A stretch of DNA of 64,000 nucleotides from Kiritimatiellia bacterium (GCA_025054615.1 JANWZO010000012.1:5818-69817); one strand, 5' to 3'; numbered from the stretch's first letter, positions 24,217-34,103 are shown. Numbers and translations: made by a program. The notes: generated by a model not told the origin, from the letters alone.

Positions 24217-26865
24217 TCAAGGCTCGTAAAAGATGGCGCGGAATGATTGGGCCGGCTCTGCGCCCAGAAGCGCCTCATCGACCATGACTTCCTCGTCCAC
24301 CGCGGGGAAATGCGGCCGGTTTGCGCTAATATCGAGCGGCGTCCATTCGCCGGCGGAAAGATCGTTGTTCCCCTCGATTCGCACACCGCGGTTGGCGACA
24401 TGCACAAACCGCAGGCGCGGGCCGCCGTGCCACGCCGGGGAAATTTCCAGCCCCCCGCGCGCGCTGGCAGCATTGGTAGGCTGGGTTTTGAGCAGATACT
24501 CCAAATGATTCGGCTCGCCATCGCCATCCGGGTCACGATCGAGTCCAGCATCCGGATTTGCGGGGGAACCAAAATGGGCGGACTGCCATTCAGCAAACGT
24601 CAGGTGCGACGTCAGCGACCCGATCCAGGCGGCGATCAGCGCGACGCCTTGCGTGTCTACGATGGTTGAGCCGACAGGAGGCATCTGTCCGGGCCCCCGA
24701 ATCGCCATCCGCGTGTGGATCATCGATTGGGCGGGCGCGCCTCTGCGGATCACGCGGTTATTCGTGTTGCCGAAATTATTCGCGAGGGATCCCTCGATCA
24801 TGTGCGTCGCGGACAGCGGCGTAAAAATCCGCGTGTCGAAGCCCGACGGTACTGGTCCCCCCGGTAAATGGCAATGGGCGCAATTCGCGGCAAGATAGGA
24901 CCGCGCGCGCTGTTCGAGGCTGACCGATTGATTCGTCGGAGGCACGAGCGCGCGAAGCAGGGTCACAGAGACGACGTTCGTCTGGAAATAGCCCAACGCC
25001 GCAAGACGTCGGATTTGGTTGGTAACATCGGTCGGGCCATAGGCGAAATCGCGATGGAGCTGGGGCGTTTGAAACCCGACCGCGAATCCGGCTGCGGAAT
25101 TGTGACATGCGAGACATTCCAACCGCGAAGGATATTGCCAAATCTGCGTCCGCACGGTGCCCCCCTCCACGATGTGAATGGGCTCCTCCAAGCCGTGTTC
25201 CGGAACTAGGAAAGCCTCGGTTCCAGATTCGCCCCATCGATAGGTCAACCCGTATCCGCCGTCGGGCGCATCCGTCTTCACTAGCACCCGCGTCTCGAGC
25301 CGGCGCACGGACGAGGGCACTCCGGCCGTGGTCTCGATCTCGAAATGTTTGATCCAGACGGTTCCGGTTGGAAACGTCCACGATTGCTCGGGGTGAAACA
25401 CCATGTGGAGATTGGTGCTCGGAATCGAGAACCATCGCTTTTTCGAGGCGCCATCGGCCCAGAAGGGCACATTGACGTCATAGGGGAGGATCCCTGGGTG
25501 CGTGGAAAGCGTCACCAGGTTTGAGAAGATTCCCGCCGCCGACAACTGTGCCGGGACGCCGCTGGTCGAAATAAGCGGCAGCAGCCGAAACACCTGCCCG
25601 TCCAATTTGGCCATCAGAACATCCCCATTTCGCGGATCGCGTCCAAAACCGACCACGGATCCAAGCGAGGTGAGCCACTTGAAGGACGTATTCGTTACGC
25701 CGTTGTCGGTCATCGCCCACACATTGCCGCGAACATAGTCGGCAAAAATGTAGTTCCCCACCAGTTCCGGCATGCGATCCCCGTAGTAAACGATTCCCCC
25801 CGTGATGGAGTTGCCCTTGTTGGTGCCTGTCCCATGCGCATAAGTCAGCAACGGACGCGTGTAGGCGGAGGCCGGGTGAGGTGTCGGTTTGGGTCCTGGC
25901 GCAAATCCTTCGAAGTGAGCCCACCCGTAATTGCCGCCGTTGGTGACCCAGTTCACCTCTTCCCAGGCGTTCTGGCCGACATCGGCAAGAAGGAGTCGGC
26001 CGGTGCGGGGATCGAATGTGAAGCGGAAGGGGTTGCGAAACCCGTGCGCCCAGAATTCCGTTCGAACCTGGTGGGGCACGAGGTTCGAGCCTAGGTAGTT
26101 GGTCACACCGACCAGCCAGTTGTCCGGCGGCACCGCATAATTCGTTCCTGCGCCGAGCGCGGGGTGAGGGTTGGGCGGCAGGCTACCGGGCCGAAAATCC
26201 ACATCGATCCGCATCAGGCCACTAAAAAAGTCCCGATCGAGCACTTGCGAATTGTTGTAGTTATCATTGCCGCCGCCCTCGTCGCCCGTGCCTATGTAAA
26301 GGTAGCCGTCCGGTCCGAAGTGCAGGTCGCCAGCGTTGTGGTTTGCCGCATCATTAAACTGGCTGAACAGGATGCGCTCAAATGAAGGGTCGAACGCGTT
26401 GGCATTCGTCGGCGAGACGCGGAATTCGGAGGCCCGCGTGTGGAAACCTGTGCCCGTGCCATTCGTGGCGGTGGTCGTGTAAAAGCAAAAGAACCGCCCG
26501 TTGGTAGCAAAACCAGGGTGGAACGCGAGCCCGAGCAGGCCGCCCTCGGAGGTCGTGTTTACCCGCGACTGGATATTCATGAACACGGTTCGTGTCGGCG
26601 CGGCCAGGTTTGTGATCACGACGATGCGGCCGGCTCGCTCGACAACGAACAGGCGATTCGTCTCTCCCGGCGGTGACGCAATCGCAATGGGATTCGTGAA
26701 GACCACGCTGGGAAAAGCGACAGCGACGGTGTATCCCGTGGCGGCTGTCGCGGGCGGAACCCCGGGGAAAGCGAGAGTCGTGTTGGCGACACGCTGTGTG
26801 ACCGCATGCGATGGGACCGCTGTGCCGACCGCTGCGCCGATGAGAATCAACCAAGCGCGAATCAT
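24217..26865 (-). CDS. PQQ-type sugar dehydrogenase fused to haem-binding region
   Basis: An 882-residue secreted protein. A signal peptide (residues 1-21, AVPSHA) precedes a six-bladed soluble glucose dehydrogenase/GSDH domain (about 45-430; NAGDLHFGPDGYLYIGTGDEGG, HGFRNPFRF, YGWAHFEG). Then comes a region with CLACH (584-588) and CAHCH (662-666), both CxxCH haem motifs, and a final part with a calcium-binding-like DRDPDGDGEPN. Such fusions are common in Verrucomicrobia-like genomes and probably oxidise a sugar or alcohol and pass electrons to haem. ATG 26865 (nine codons into the open frame) is chosen because of the signal peptide and the -10 box 7 nt before it. Confidence 0.85.
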   Translation of the reverse strand: MIRAWLILIGAAVGTAVPSHAVTQRVANTTLAFPGVPPATAATGYTVAVAFPSVVFTNPIAIASPPGETNRLFVVERAGRIVVITNLAAPTRTVFMNIQSRVNTTSEGGLLGLAFHPGFATNGRFFCFYTTTATNGTGTGFHTRASEFRVSPTNANAFDPSFERILFSQFNDAANHNAGDLHFGPDGYLYIGTGDEGGGNDNYNNSQVLDRDFFSGLMRIDVDFRPGSLPPNPHPALGAGTNYAVPPDNWLVGVTNYLGSNLVPHQVRTEFWAHGFRNPFRFTFDPRTGRLLLADVGQNAWEEVNWVTNGGNYGWAHFEGFAPGPKPTPHPASAYTRPLLTYAHGTGTNKGNSITGGIVYYGDRMPELVGNYIFADYVRGNVWAMTDNGVTNTSFKWLTSLGSVVGFGRDPRNGDVLMAKLDGQVFRLLPLISTSGVPAQLSAAGIFSNLVTLSTHPGILPYDVNVPFWADGASKKRWFSIPSTNLHMVFHPEQSWTFPTGTVWIKHFEIETTAGVPSSVRRLETRVLVKTDAPDGGYGLTYRWGESGTEAFLVPEHGLEEPIHIVEGGTVRTQIWQYPSRLECLACHNSAAGFAVGFQTPQLHRDFAYGPTDVTNQIRRLAALGYFQTNVVSVTLLRALVPPTNQSVSLEQRARSYLAANCAHCHLPGGPVPSGFDTRIFTPLSATHMIEGSLANNFGNTNNRVIRRGAPAQSMIHTRMAIRGPGQMPPVGSTIVDTQGVALIAAWIGSLTSHLTFAEWQSAHFGSPANPDAGLDRDPDGDGEPNHLEYLLKTQPTNAASARGGLEISPAWHGGPRLRFVHVANRGVRIEGNNDLSAGEWTPLDISANRPHFPAVDEEVMVDEALLGAEPAQSFRAIFYEP

Positions 26866-26872
26866 ATGAAGA

Positions 26873-26881
26873 AGTGTAGCA
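26873..26881 (-). promoter_or_regulatory. Extended -10 of the sugar dehydrogenase, leaderless
   Basis: On the minus strand TGCTACACT (hexamer TACACT = 26878-26873) stands 7 nt before the ATG at 26865, with no convincing -35. It repeats the TGCTAnnnT pattern found before three other genes. Confidence 0.5.
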
Positions 26882-26912
26882 CAAAGCATGCCGCTTGGTT
26901 ATTCATTCAACG

Positions 26913-28028
26913 ATGATTCGTTCGGGGCTGGATAATCTGATTCGAAACAGGGTCGATCTGAAGGGCCGCATCGGGTTGCTGACCCATCCGGCTGCGGTCG
27001 ACCGAAAAGGGAGGCATGCGTCGGTAGTCCTCCGGGAGCTTCTCGGAGTCCGGCTGGCCGCGCTGTTTGGGCCGGAGCATGGCTACTGGGGCCGCAGCGG
27101 TGCGGGTGAAGGAGTTCCCGATGAGCGGCATCCCGCTTGGAACATCCCCGTTTATTCTCTCTACGGAGCCCATCGGCGACCGACGCGAGACATGCTCGCC
27201 GGCATCGACACCTTGGTGATCGATCTGCAGGACATCGGCGTGCGCTGCTACACCTTTGTTTCGACGCTGCGCCTCGCGTTGGAGGCATGCGCCGAATGCG
27301 GTATCCGCGTCGTCGTGTGTGATCGCCCAATTCCGCTCCCGCGGACCGTCGACGGCCCCCTCCCAAAGCCGGGATGCGAGTCCTTCGTCGCGGGCATTCC
27401 GGCGCCGTTTATTTATGGTATGACACCGGGCGAGACGGCGTTGTGGCTTCGGGACGAGCTCGGGCTGAAGGTGGAGATTCTCGTCGTTCGCGCGATGGAT
27501 TGGCGCCGATCCGGTCGAGTGGCTCCCTACGTTTGGGTATCGCCATCGCCGGGCATCCGATACTGGCAAACGGCCTGGACCTATCCCATTACGGTCTTCA
27601 CAGAAGCGCTACCGACGCTGGACTGCGGTCGCGGAGGAACGACGCCCTTCCAGATCCTGTGCGCACCGTGGCTCGATGCGGAACGTTTTGCGGCGCGGGT
27701 CAATTCCCTGCAACTTGCCGGACTATTCGCCGCGCCTATCTGGGCGCCGACGCCGGGCATTCGTCTGTGTGTCACGAATCCCGATGCCTTGCGGCCATTT
27801 CAGGCGATGGTGTCGATCCTTTGCGCGCTGCGCGACGACTACGGATCTGAGGCCGTCTGGTCGGCGCCCGGAACGCGCCCGGAATGGTTTGACCAACTCG
27901 CCGGCGATCCAGACGTCCGGGAAGCGCTTCTCGCCGGCACGGCAGCGCACGACATCGTCGCGATCTACTCCGCCAGTCTGCGCGCCTTTGCGCGGAAACG
28001 TGCTCGCTACCTGTTGTACAAGCCCTAA
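26913..28028 (+). CDS. Exo-beta-N-acetylmuramidase NamZ-like (DUF1343)
   Basis: A 371-residue DUF1343 protein. Family landmarks are IGLLTHPAAVDRKGRH, FGPEHGYWG, DTLVIDLQDIGVRCYT, VVVCDRPIPLPRTVDGP and SPSPGIRYWQTAWTYP. NamZ of Bacillus releases N-acetylmuramic acid from the non-reducing end of peptidoglycan fragments, so a cell-wall recycling role is likely. No signal peptide is visible, unlike the secreted Bacillus enzyme. ATG 26913 is preferred over the upstream TTG 26895. The gene is divergent from the sugar dehydrogenase with only 47 nt between starts, and a weak TATTCA -10 lies 7 nt before the ATG. Confidence 0.82.
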   Translation: MIRSGLDNLIRNRVDLKGRIGLLTHPAAVDRKGRHASVVLRELLGVRLAALFGPEHGYWGRSGAGEGVPDERHPAWNIPVYSLYGAHRRPTRDMLAGIDTLVIDLQDIGVRCYTFVSTLRLALEACAECGIRVVVCDRPIPLPRTVDGPLPKPGCESFVAGIPAPFIYGMTPGETALWLRDELGLKVEILVVRAMDWRRSGRVAPYVWVSPSPGIRYWQTAWTYPITVFTEALPTLDCGRGGTTPFQILCAPWLDAERFAARVNSLQLAGLFAAPIWAPTPGIRLCVTNPDALRPFQAMVSILCALRDDYGSEAVWSAPGTRPEWFDQLAGDPDVREALLAGTAAHDIVAIYSASLRAFARKRARYLLYKP

Positions 28029-28063
28029 AGAATTCGTCGTTCCGGTTCGGAGATTCCGGAAAA

Positions 28064-28092
28064 AAACGGGCGGCCCAGATGGCCGCCCGTTT
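28064..28092. terminator. Bidirectional rho-independent terminator between namZ-like and groEL
   Basis: A perfect 12-bp stem AAACGGGCGGCC / GGCCGCCCGTTT with a 5-nt loop CAGAT. On the minus strand the stem is followed by a run of seven T, so it should terminate groEL strongly; on the plus strand only three T follow, so it serves the namZ-like gene weakly. Confidence 0.9.
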
Positions 28093-28120
28093 GGATATAT
28101 CTGCCGTTTGGCGAGATGAC

Positions 28121-29740
28121 TTAGTAGTCCATTCCGCCACCGCCCGGAGGAGGCGTTTCCTTCTTCTCCGGAATCTCGGTCACCATGCATTCGGTGGTGA
28201 GCAGAAGCCCAGCGATGCTCGCGGCGTTCTGCAGCGCCGTCCGCGTGACCTTGGTGGGATCGATGATGCCGGCCTTGAACATGTCGACATACTCTCCTGT
28301 CGCCACGTCATAGCCGTTGGCCCCCTTCTGCTTCTTGACCTCCTGCACGACAACCGCGCCTTCCTGACCGGCGTTGTCGACCAGTTGGCGAAGCGGCGCC
28401 TCGCAGGCGCGGCGGACGATATCGACGCCGATCGCCTCGTCGCCCTCGAGCTTGAGATCGTCGAGCGCGGACTGCGCGCGAATGAGCGCCACGCCGCCAC
28501 CGGCAACGATTCCCTCCTCGACCGCGGCGCGGGTCGCATGGAGCGCGTCCTCGACGCGGGCCTTTTTCTCCTTCATCTCGGTTTCGGTCGCTGCGCCGAC
28601 ATTGATGACGGCCACGCCGCCCGCGAGTTTCGCCAGACGCTCCTGGAGCTTCTCGCGATCGTAATCGGAGGTGGTCTCCTCAATCTGCCGGCGGATCTGG
28701 TTGATACGGCCCTGGATGTCGGAGGTCTTGCCGGCGCCCTCGACGATGGTCGTGTTCTCCTTGTCGATCGTGATCCGCTTCGCTCGGCCGAGATCCGACA
28801 GTTGCACGTTCTCGAGCTTAATGCCGAGGTCTTCGGAGATGAAGCGGCCACCGGTGAGGATAGCAATATCCTCGCACATCGCCTTGCGGCGATCGCCGAA
28901 TCCGGGGGCCTTCACCGCCGCGACCTGCAGCGTGCCGCGAATCTTGTTCACGACCAGCGTCGCCAGCGCCTCACCCTCTACGTCCTCAGCGATGATCAAC
29001 AACGGACGGCCGCTCTTCGCGATGTTCTGCAGCAACGGCAGAAGATCCTGGAGGTTCGAGATCTTCTTCTCGTAGATGAGGATGTAGGCATCCTCGAGCA
29101 CCGCCTCCATCGTTTCAGGGTTAGTGACGAAGTACGGCGAGAGGTAGCCCTTGTCGAACTGCATCCCCTCTACGACATCGAGCGTGGTTTCGATGCTCTT
29201 GGCCTCCTCGACGGTGATGGTGCCGTCCTTGCCGACCTTGTCCATCGCATCCGCGATGATTTCACCGATCGACTTGTCGCCGTTGGCCGAAATCGTCGCG
29301 ACTTGGGCAATTTCCGCGCGATCCTTAACCTTCTTGCTCTGCTTCTGAAGGTTCTCGACGATTTTTTCGACCGCGGCGTCAATGCCCCGCTTGAGGCTCA
29401 TGGGATTCGCCCCGGCTGTGACGTTCTTGAGGCCCTCGCGATAGATGGCTTCGGCCAGCACCGTCGCCGTGGTGGTCCCATCGCCCGCGACGTCGCTGGT
29501 CTTGCTGGCGACTTCGCGCACCATTTGGGCGCCCATGTTCTCGAAGGGATCCGGAAGCTCGATTTCCTTCGCGACGGTCACGCCGTCCTTTGTGATGGTC
29601 GGAGAACCGAACTTCTTGTCGAGAACCACGTTGCGCCCGCGCGGACCCAGGGTGGCCTTGACGGCGCGGCTCAACTTCTCCACGCCGGCCAGGATCGCCT
29701 GCCGCGCTTCCTGATCATACTTGAGTTGCTTCGCTGCCAT
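28121..29740 (-). CDS. groEL: Chaperonin GroEL
   Basis: A 539-residue HSP60 with the full family signature: [39 protein letters not shown] (ATP hydrolysis aspartate), the apical segment with [10 protein letters not shown], and the C-terminal equatorial [18 protein letters not shown]. The C-terminal tail is short and ends GGGGMDY instead of a long GGM repeat. It forms the 14-mer folding cage with GroES, encoded 39 nt upstream in the same operon. A strong terminator follows. It is the only GroEL seen in the window; PVC genomes sometimes have several. Confidence 0.98.
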   Translation of the reverse strand: MAAKQLKYDQEARQAILAGVEKLSRAVKATLGPRGRNVVLDKKFGSPTITKDGVTVAKEIELPDPFENMGAQMVREVASKTSDVAGDGTTTATVLAEAIYREGLKNVTAGANPMSLKRGIDAAVEKIVENLQKQSKKVKDRAEIAQVATISANGDKSIGEIIADAMDKVGKDGTITVEEAKSIETTLDVVEGMQFDKGYLSPYFVTNPETMEAVLEDAYILIYEKKISNLQDLLPLLQNIAKSGRPLLIIAEDVEGEALATLVVNKIRGTLQVAAVKAPGFGDRRKAMCEDIAILTGGRFISEDLGIKLENVQLSDLGRAKRITIDKENTTIVEGAGKTSDIQGRINQIRRQIEETTSDYDREKLQERLAKLAGGVAVINVGAATETEMKEKKARVEDALHATRAAVEEGIVAGGGVALIRAQSALDDLKLEGDEAIGVDIVRRACEAPLRQLVDNAGQEGAVVVQEVKKQKGANGYDVATGEYVDMFKAGIIDPTKVTRTALQNAASIAGLLLTTECMVTEIPEKKETPPPGGGGMDY

Positions 29741-29779
29741 ACGTCGTGACTCCTGTTTCGATGCCCTGAAGACGGGCGT

Positions 29780-30070
29780 TTATTCCTCGATGATCCCGAG
29801 GATGTCCTCCTCGCGGATGATTTGATATTCCTTTCCGTCGATTTTGATCTCCGTGCCGCCATACTTGGGCATCAGCACGGTGTCCCCCTTCTTGACGTTG
29901 AAGGGGATCTTCTCACCCTTTTCATTCAGTTTGCCCGTACCGACGGCGATGACGACGCCCTCCTGGGGCTTTTCCTTCGCCGTGTCGGGAATGATGATCC
30001 CGCCCTTTTTGACTTCGGCCTCTTTCTTGGGCTCGACCAGGACGCGATCACCCAACGGTTGGATCTTCAT
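29780..30070 (-). CDS. groES: Co-chaperonin GroES
   Basis: A 96-residue Gro[17 protein letters not shown] at the N-terminus, mobile-loop region [18 protein letters not shown], and [18 protein letters not shown] at the C-terminus. It caps GroEL. A GGAGGA Shine-Dalgarno lies 9 nt upstream. It is directly downstream of dnaK on the same strand (108 nt between), so it can be expressed both from its own TATAAT and by readthrough. Confidence 0.98.
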   Translation of the reverse strand: MKIQPLGDRVLVEPKKEAEVKKGGIIIPDTAKEKPQEGVVIAVGTGKLNEKGEKIPFNVKKGDTVLMPKYGGTEIKIDGKEYQIIREEDILGIIEE

Positions 30071-30085
30071 GCGCAGTATTCCTCC

Positions 30086-30091
30086 ATTATA
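30086..30091 (-). promoter_or_regulatory. -10 box of groESL
   Basis: A consensus TATAAT on the minus strand 15 nt before the groES ATG. It directly abuts the Shine-Dalgarno, so a transcript starting 7 nt downstream would begin at or after GGAGGA and lose it. No CIRCE inverted repeat (TTAGCACTC/GAGTGCTAA) and no good -35 are visible in 30071-30146. Confidence 0.5.
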
Positions 30092-30146
30092 GTTCCTACC
30101 TATTCCTTGGCCCCGGCACTCGCCAGGTTCGCCGAAACTCCTAAGC

Positions 30147-30170
30147 GGCCGGCGGCACGAGCTGCCGGCC
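30147..30170 (-). terminator. Hairpin downstream of dnaK
   Basis: A 10-bp GC-rich stem (GGCCGGCGGC with GCTGCCGGCC, one G-U pair) and ACGA loop, 8 nt after the dnaK stop. No T run follows on the minus strand, so it may attenuate or stabilise rather than fully terminate before groES. Confidence 0.65.
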
Positions 30171-30178
30171 CCTCGTTG

Positions 30179-32110
30179 TCAGGGTTTCTTCTTCTTGTCG
30201 TCGACCATCGTGAAATCCGCATCGATCACCGTGTCTGACCGGGACGAGTCGCCCGCGCTCGTCGATCCGCCGCGCGCCTGCGAGGAACCGGGACCCGCCG
30301 ACGTTTGCTGGCGGACCCGGGCATACATTTCGGACGAGATGGCCTGGATCTGGGTGTTGACCTCCTCGATGCCGCTGCGGATGCGGGCGACGTCATTCGA
30401 CTTGACTGCATCCTTGAGGGCGGAAATCGCCGACTCGAGGCGGGATTTCTTTTCCGCGTCAACCTTGTCCCCATGCTCTTTGAGAAACTTCTCCGCCTCA
30501 TACGCCATGCTGTCCCCACGGTTTCGGGTTTCCGCCTCCTCGCGCCTGCGGGCGTCTTCCGCGGCGTGTAATTCCGCATCCTGACGCATACGCTCAATTT
30601 CCTCCTTGGTGAGGCCGCTGGATGCGGTAATCGTGATCTTCTGCTCCTTGCCCGTACCAAGATCCTTCGCGCTGACGTGCAGGATGCCGTTGGCGTCTAT
30701 GTCGAAGGTTACCTCGATCTGCGGGACGCCACGCGGCGCCGGCGGAATACCGTCGAGATGGAACTTCCCGATCGTCTTATTATCCGCCGCCATCTTCCGC
30801 TCGCCCTGTAAGACGTGAATCTCGACGGATGTTTGATTGTCTGCGGCGGTGCTGAAAATCTCGCTTTTCCGTGTCGGAATCGTGGTGTTCCGCTCGATCA
30901 ATGGTGTGAAAACTCCACCGAGAGTCTCAATCCCGAGGGTGAGCGGCGTTACATCCAGCAGGAGAACATCCTTCACCTCACCCTTGAGCACGCCGCCTTG
31001 AATCGCGGCGCCGACCGCCACGACTTCATCAGGATTCACGCCCTTGTGAGGCTCTTTGCCGAAGAACCGGCGGACGATCTCCTGCACCTTAGGCATGCGG
31101 GTCATTCCACCCACCAGAATCACCTCGTCGATGTCGGAGGGCTTAAGCCCGGCATCCCGGAGGCAATTCTCAACCGGGTTGATCGTCCGCTGGATCAAAT
31201 CGTCGACGAGCTGTTCCAGCTTTGCGCGGGTCAACGTCATGTTAAGGTGTTTCGGCCCGGAACTGTCAGCCGTGATGAACGGCAGGTTGATTTCCGTGCT
31301 CTGCGAGCTGGAGAGCTCGATTTTCGCCTTCTCTGCGGCCTCTTTCAGCCGCTGAAGCGCCATCGGATCTTTGGAGAGGTCGATGCCATGCTCCTTTTTG
31401 AACTCACTAATCAACCACTCCATGATCCGAGCGTCGAAGTCGTCGCCGCCCAGATGTGTGTCGCCATTGGTCGCCTTCACCTCGAAGACGCCGTCGCCAA
31501 TCTCGAGGATCGAGATGTCGAACGTTCCGCCTCCCAGGTCGTATACGGCGATTTTCTCGTCCTTCTTTTTGTCCAAACCATACGCCAGCGAAGCCGCAGT
31601 GGGCTCGTTGATGATCCGAAGCACATCCAGCCCTGCAATGCGGCCCGCATCTTTGGTGGCCTGCCGCTGACTGTCGTTGAAATAGGCGGGAACGGTGATG
31701 ACGGCCTGCGTAATTTTCTCGCCGAGATAGGCTTCCGCGTCGGCCTTCAATTTCTGGAGGATCATTGCGGAAATTTCGGGAGGGGAATAATTCTTCTCGG
31801 CGATTTGGACATAAGCGTCGCCGTTGGACGCCGGCACTACCTTGTAAGGCACACGCGAAATTTCTGAGCCAACCTCGGAATACTTCCGGCCCATAAATCG
31901 TTTGATGGAGTAAATAGTATTGCTCGGATTGGTCACAGCCTGACGTTTGGCCGACTGACCGACCAACCGCTCACCCGTCTTAGTAAATGCCACGATCGAA
32001 GGCGTAGTACGGCCGCCCTCGACATTCGGGATCACGACAGGCTCGCCGCCTTCCATGATCGCCATGCACGAGTTCGTTGTTCCTAGATCAATCCCTAAAA
32101 CCTTGGACAT
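30179..32110 (-). CDS. dnaK: Molecular chaperone DnaK
   Basis: A 643-residue HSP70. [12 protein letters not shown] (phosphate loop 1), the [13 protein letters not shown]-like block ([11 protein letters not shown]), [11 protein letters not shown] and the interdomain linker [19 protein letters not shown] are present, followed by substrate-binding beta domain and helical lid. The C-terminus lacks the EEVD-type end but ends in a Lys-rich DDKKKKP. A GAGGAG Shine-Dalgarno precedes ATG. GrpE and DnaJ are not in the window. It is the first of dnaK-groES-groEL, an arrangement that puts both major chaperone systems together. Confidence 0.98.
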   Translation of the reverse strand: MSKVLGIDLGTTNSCMAIMEGGEPVVIPNVEGGRTTPSIVAFTKTGERLVGQSAKRQAVTNPSNTIYSIKRFMGRKYSEVGSEISRVPYKVVPASNGDAYVQIAEKNYSPPEISAMILQKLKADAEAYLGEKITQAVITVPAYFNDSQRQATKDAGRIAGLDVLRIINEPTAASLAYGLDKKKDEKIAVYDLGGGTFDISILEIGDGVFEVKATNGDTHLGGDDFDARIMEWLISEFKKEHGIDLSKDPMALQRLKEAAEKAKIELSSSQSTEINLPFITADSSGPKHLNMTLTRAKLEQLVDDLIQRTINPVENCLRDAGLKPSDIDEVILVGGMTRMPKVQEIVRRFFGKEPHKGVNPDEVVAVGAAIQGGVLKGEVKDVLLLDVTPLTLGIETLGGVFTPLIERNTTIPTRKSEIFSTAADNQTSVEIHVLQGERKMAADNKTIGKFHLDGIPPAPRGVPQIEVTFDIDANGILHVSAKDLGTGKEQKITITASSGLTKEEIERMRQDAELHAAEDARRREEAETRNRGDSMAYEAEKFLKEHGDKVDAEKKSRLESAISALKDAVKSNDVARIRSGIEEVNTQIQAISSEMYARVRQQTSAGPGSSQARGGSTSAGDSSRSDTVIDADFTMVDDKKKKP

Positions 32111-32342
32111 AGGCTCCTCACTTCCTTACCGCGACATTGAAAAGCAGTCGACGTGCCAACAAAACAACCCAAACCCGAAGTATTCTTTCTATGCCTTCTA
32201 AATCAACAAGTTACAAATAAAAAAACATTAGGAACATGCGGGCCCTACCGCGAAAAATGAGACATCATGTCACGCTTAAACCGTATCTGTGTGGCGAAGT
32301 GTCACGATAAACCTTGTGCCTAATTTTTGGTAATGGGAGCGT
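32111..32342 (-). promoter_or_regulatory. dnaK upstream region with promoter-like boxes and repeats
   Basis: This 232-bp AT-rich gap carries a candidate TTGATT (32206-32201) and ATACTT (32183-32178) with 17-bp spacer on the minus strand, and an overlapping TTGTAA/CATAGA pair. Further upstream are an 11-bp palindrome GACATCATGTC (32261-32271) and two CGTGACA repeats on the minus strand (32268-32274 and 32300-32306), 32 bp apart. No CIRCE element is present. These may be the heat-shock control region, but the assignment is tentative. Confidence 0.4.
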
Positions 32343-33470
32343 TCAGAAATCAGAGTTTCTGAATCGGTCTAGTTCCGAAGGCGAGAGCGAATGGAGGGTT
32401 TCGATGATTTTTTGGTCAGCCCTTCCAAAAGCAAATTGATCGAGTTCGGAAAGAGAGACCCAACGCCAGTCTGCGCAATGAACCGGGCGCGGCGTGCCCT
32501 TGAGGATCCGGCAGGTATGGGCGTGCAAATCCATAGTGAAATGGCTGAAGGCGTGGTAAACCGTCGCCAGCCGAGGGCCGACAGCAACCTCGATATCCAA
32601 TTCTTCCTTCAGCTCTCTCGCGATGCAGGCCTCGATGGTCTCCCCGCACTCGCGCGTTCCACCCGGAAATTCCCATAGCCCGCCGAGCATCTCCCCGGGC
32701 TTCCGTTTCGCGATCAGGAGGCGGCCATCCCGCCGAAACACGACCCCGGCCCCAACCTCGCGATGCGGGATTCGTTTCGCCCGCTTGCGCCGAGGGAAAT
32801 CCTCAGGCCGTCCCAATTCGCGGGCCGCGCACCAGCGGCCCCAGGGGCAGGCCGGGCAATCGGGATTGCGCGGTGTGCAGCAGGTCGCGCCGAGCTCCAT
32901 GAGCGCCTCGTTGAAGGCTCCGGGCTGCTTCGGATCCAACAGCTCTTCCGCCATCTTTGCGACCTTGATGTGGTTCGCGCTACGGGACAGATCACCCTCG
33001 AAGCCAGTCAGCCGGGCAAGCACGCGCACGACGTTTCCATCAACAGCCGCAGCCCGAATACCGAAGGCGATGCTGCCGATGGCAGCCGCCGTATAAGGCC
33101 CGATGCCCGGGAGATTGCGGATGGATTCCAGATCGCGCGGAAAGCGGCCGGCATGTTTTTCGACAATCATTTGCGCCGCCGCATGTAGATTCCGCGCGCG
33201 CGAGTAGTAGCCGAGTCCTTCCCATGCCTTCAGCACCTCATCCCGAGATGCCCGGGCCAGCCGCTGCACAGATGGAAATCGCGAGACGAATTTTTTGTAG
33301 TAAGGAATGACCGTATCGACCCGGGTTTGCTGCAACATGATTTCGGAGATCCAGATCCGGTACGGAGTCCGCGCGACGCGCCACGGAAGGACGCGCGCAT
33401 TCGCGGCAAACCAAGCCAACAGGCTTTTGCGAAGCGCCCGGCAGCGCGAAGGCGTAAAGATCGGCGTCAT
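32343..33470 (-). CDS. mutY: A/G-specific adenine glycosylase MutY
   Basis: A 375-residue base-excision glycosylase that removes adenine mispaired with 8-oxoguanine. SEIMLQQTRVDTV holds the catalytic glutamate, LPGIGPYTAAAIGSIAFG is the helix-hairpin-helix, VDGNVVRV carries the catalytic aspartate, and C-x6-C-x2-C-x5-C (CTPRNPDCPACPWGRWC) binds the 4Fe-4S cluster. The C-terminal third is the NUDIX-like 8-oxoG recognition domain with a Nudix-box-like segment (GGTRECGETIEACIARELKEEL, partly degenerate). It begins 5 nt after the lipoprotein stop. An 8-bp inverted repeat (TTCAGAAA/TTTCTGAA, 32342-32363) spans the stop codon. Confidence 0.95.
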   Translation of the reverse strand: MTPIFTPSRCRALRKSLLAWFAANARVLPWRVARTPYRIWISEIMLQQTRVDTVIPYYKKFVSRFPSVQRLARASRDEVLKAWEGLGYYSRARNLHAAAQMIVEKHAGRFPRDLESIRNLPGIGPYTAAAIGSIAFGIRAAAVDGNVVRVLARLTGFEGDLSRSANHIKVAKMAEELLDPKQPGAFNEALMELGATCCTPRNPDCPACPWGRWCAARELGRPEDFPRRKRAKRIPHREVGAGVVFRRDGRLLIAKRKPGEMLGGLWEFPGGTRECGETIEACIARELKEELDIEVAVGPRLATVYHAFSHFTMDLHAHTCRILKGTPRPVHCADWRWVSLSELDQFAFGRADQKIIETLHSLSPSELDRFRNSDF

Positions 33471-33475
33471 TCAGC

Positions 33476-33991
33476 TCACCGCAGGCTGTATTCCGGATCC
33501 TCCGCCCGCCGCTGCTGTTGTTCAGCGGGCGATCGAATTTTGGGCGCATCGGCGTCGGCGATCGGCTGTGGCGCTGAAACCGTGTTCAACGCGGTGTCAA
33601 CCATCCACATGTAGCCGCGATTCACGATCTGGCTGTCCAGTCCCACCCACTTGTAGGTGTAGCGCACCTCGAACCTTGTGGCGGCACGACGGCGAGTGTG
33701 CCAGCGGGGAAATAACGGTTGCCCGCTCGGCGAACGGGAAAGGCGGTCGATCCAGTTGGAAACCGTGCCCTCTCCACCGTCCGGCGCCGGCTGTTGCAGC
33801 ACGAGTCGAACCAATTCCTCCTCGGTAGCAGCCGCGGGCAACAGTCCCTGCGTGAAGTCGCGGCTTGGTCCGTCCAGCGGAGTGGACTCATCAGTGGTTT
33901 CGGACCATCCGCATCCCGCTGCACCTGCAAGTCCCACGACAGCCAACCACCGGCCTGCACCCTTCAAGACCCTTGCGATTCGTGTGGGCAT
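33476..33991 (-). CDS. Hypothetical lipoprotein
   Basis: A 171-residue protein with a lipoprotein signal: positively charged MPTRIARVLKGAGR, hydrophobic WLAVVGLAGAAG and lipobox cysteine (about residue 26). The mature part has a polar N-terminus, a domain with RRRAATRFEVRYTYKWVG and a Gln-rich C-terminus; I recognise no family. The ATG at 33991 is chosen because it gives an ideal signal peptide; the open frame continues upstream to 34063 without one. It heads an operon with mutY and has its own promoter. Confidence 0.65.
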   Translation of the reverse strand: MPTRIARVLKGAGRWLAVVGLAGAAGCGWSETTDESTPLDGPSRDFTQGLLPAAATEEELVRLVLQQPAPDGGEGTVSNWIDRLSRSPSGQPLFPRWHTRRRAATRFEVRYTYKWVGLDSQIVNRGYMWMVDTALNTVSAPQPIADADAPKIRSPAEQQQRRAEDPEYSLR

Positions 33992-34008
33992 GGCGTTTCC
34001 GGCCACAA

Positions 34009-34037
34009 AGTGTACCCTTCGCACCGTGCGATTCCAA
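34009..34037 (-). promoter_or_regulatory. Promoter of the lipoprotein-mutY operon
   Basis: On the minus strand TTGGAA (34037-34032), a 17-bp spacer and TACACT (34014-34009). Transcription would start about 10 nt before the ATG at 33991, giving a very short leader with GGAA. Confidence 0.6.
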
Positions 34038-34052
34038 TTGCCGCCTCCAAGA

Positions 34053-34081
34053 TTGACCTGCAATGGCTATTTTCATAGAGT
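34053..34081 (+). promoter_or_regulatory. Promoter of the T-R-I repeat membrane protein gene
   Basis: TTGACC (34053-34058), 17-bp spacer and TAGAGT (34076-34081), followed by a leader of about 16 nt holding the GAGAGG Shine-Dalgarno. It is back-to-back with the promoter of the lipoprotein-mutY operon. Confidence 0.6.
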
Positions 34082-34103
34082 TATTTACAGAGAGGTTGAT
34101 ACC

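Noticed and set aside
28079-29749. 556-codon plus-strand open frame opposite groEL
   Set aside because: It mirrors groEL codon structure on the opposite strand, has no start signal and overlaps the terminator; GroEL itself is unmistakable.
30071-30146. CIRCE element upstream of groES
   Set aside because: The TTAGCACTC/GAGTGCTAA inverted repeat is not present in this gap or before dnaK.
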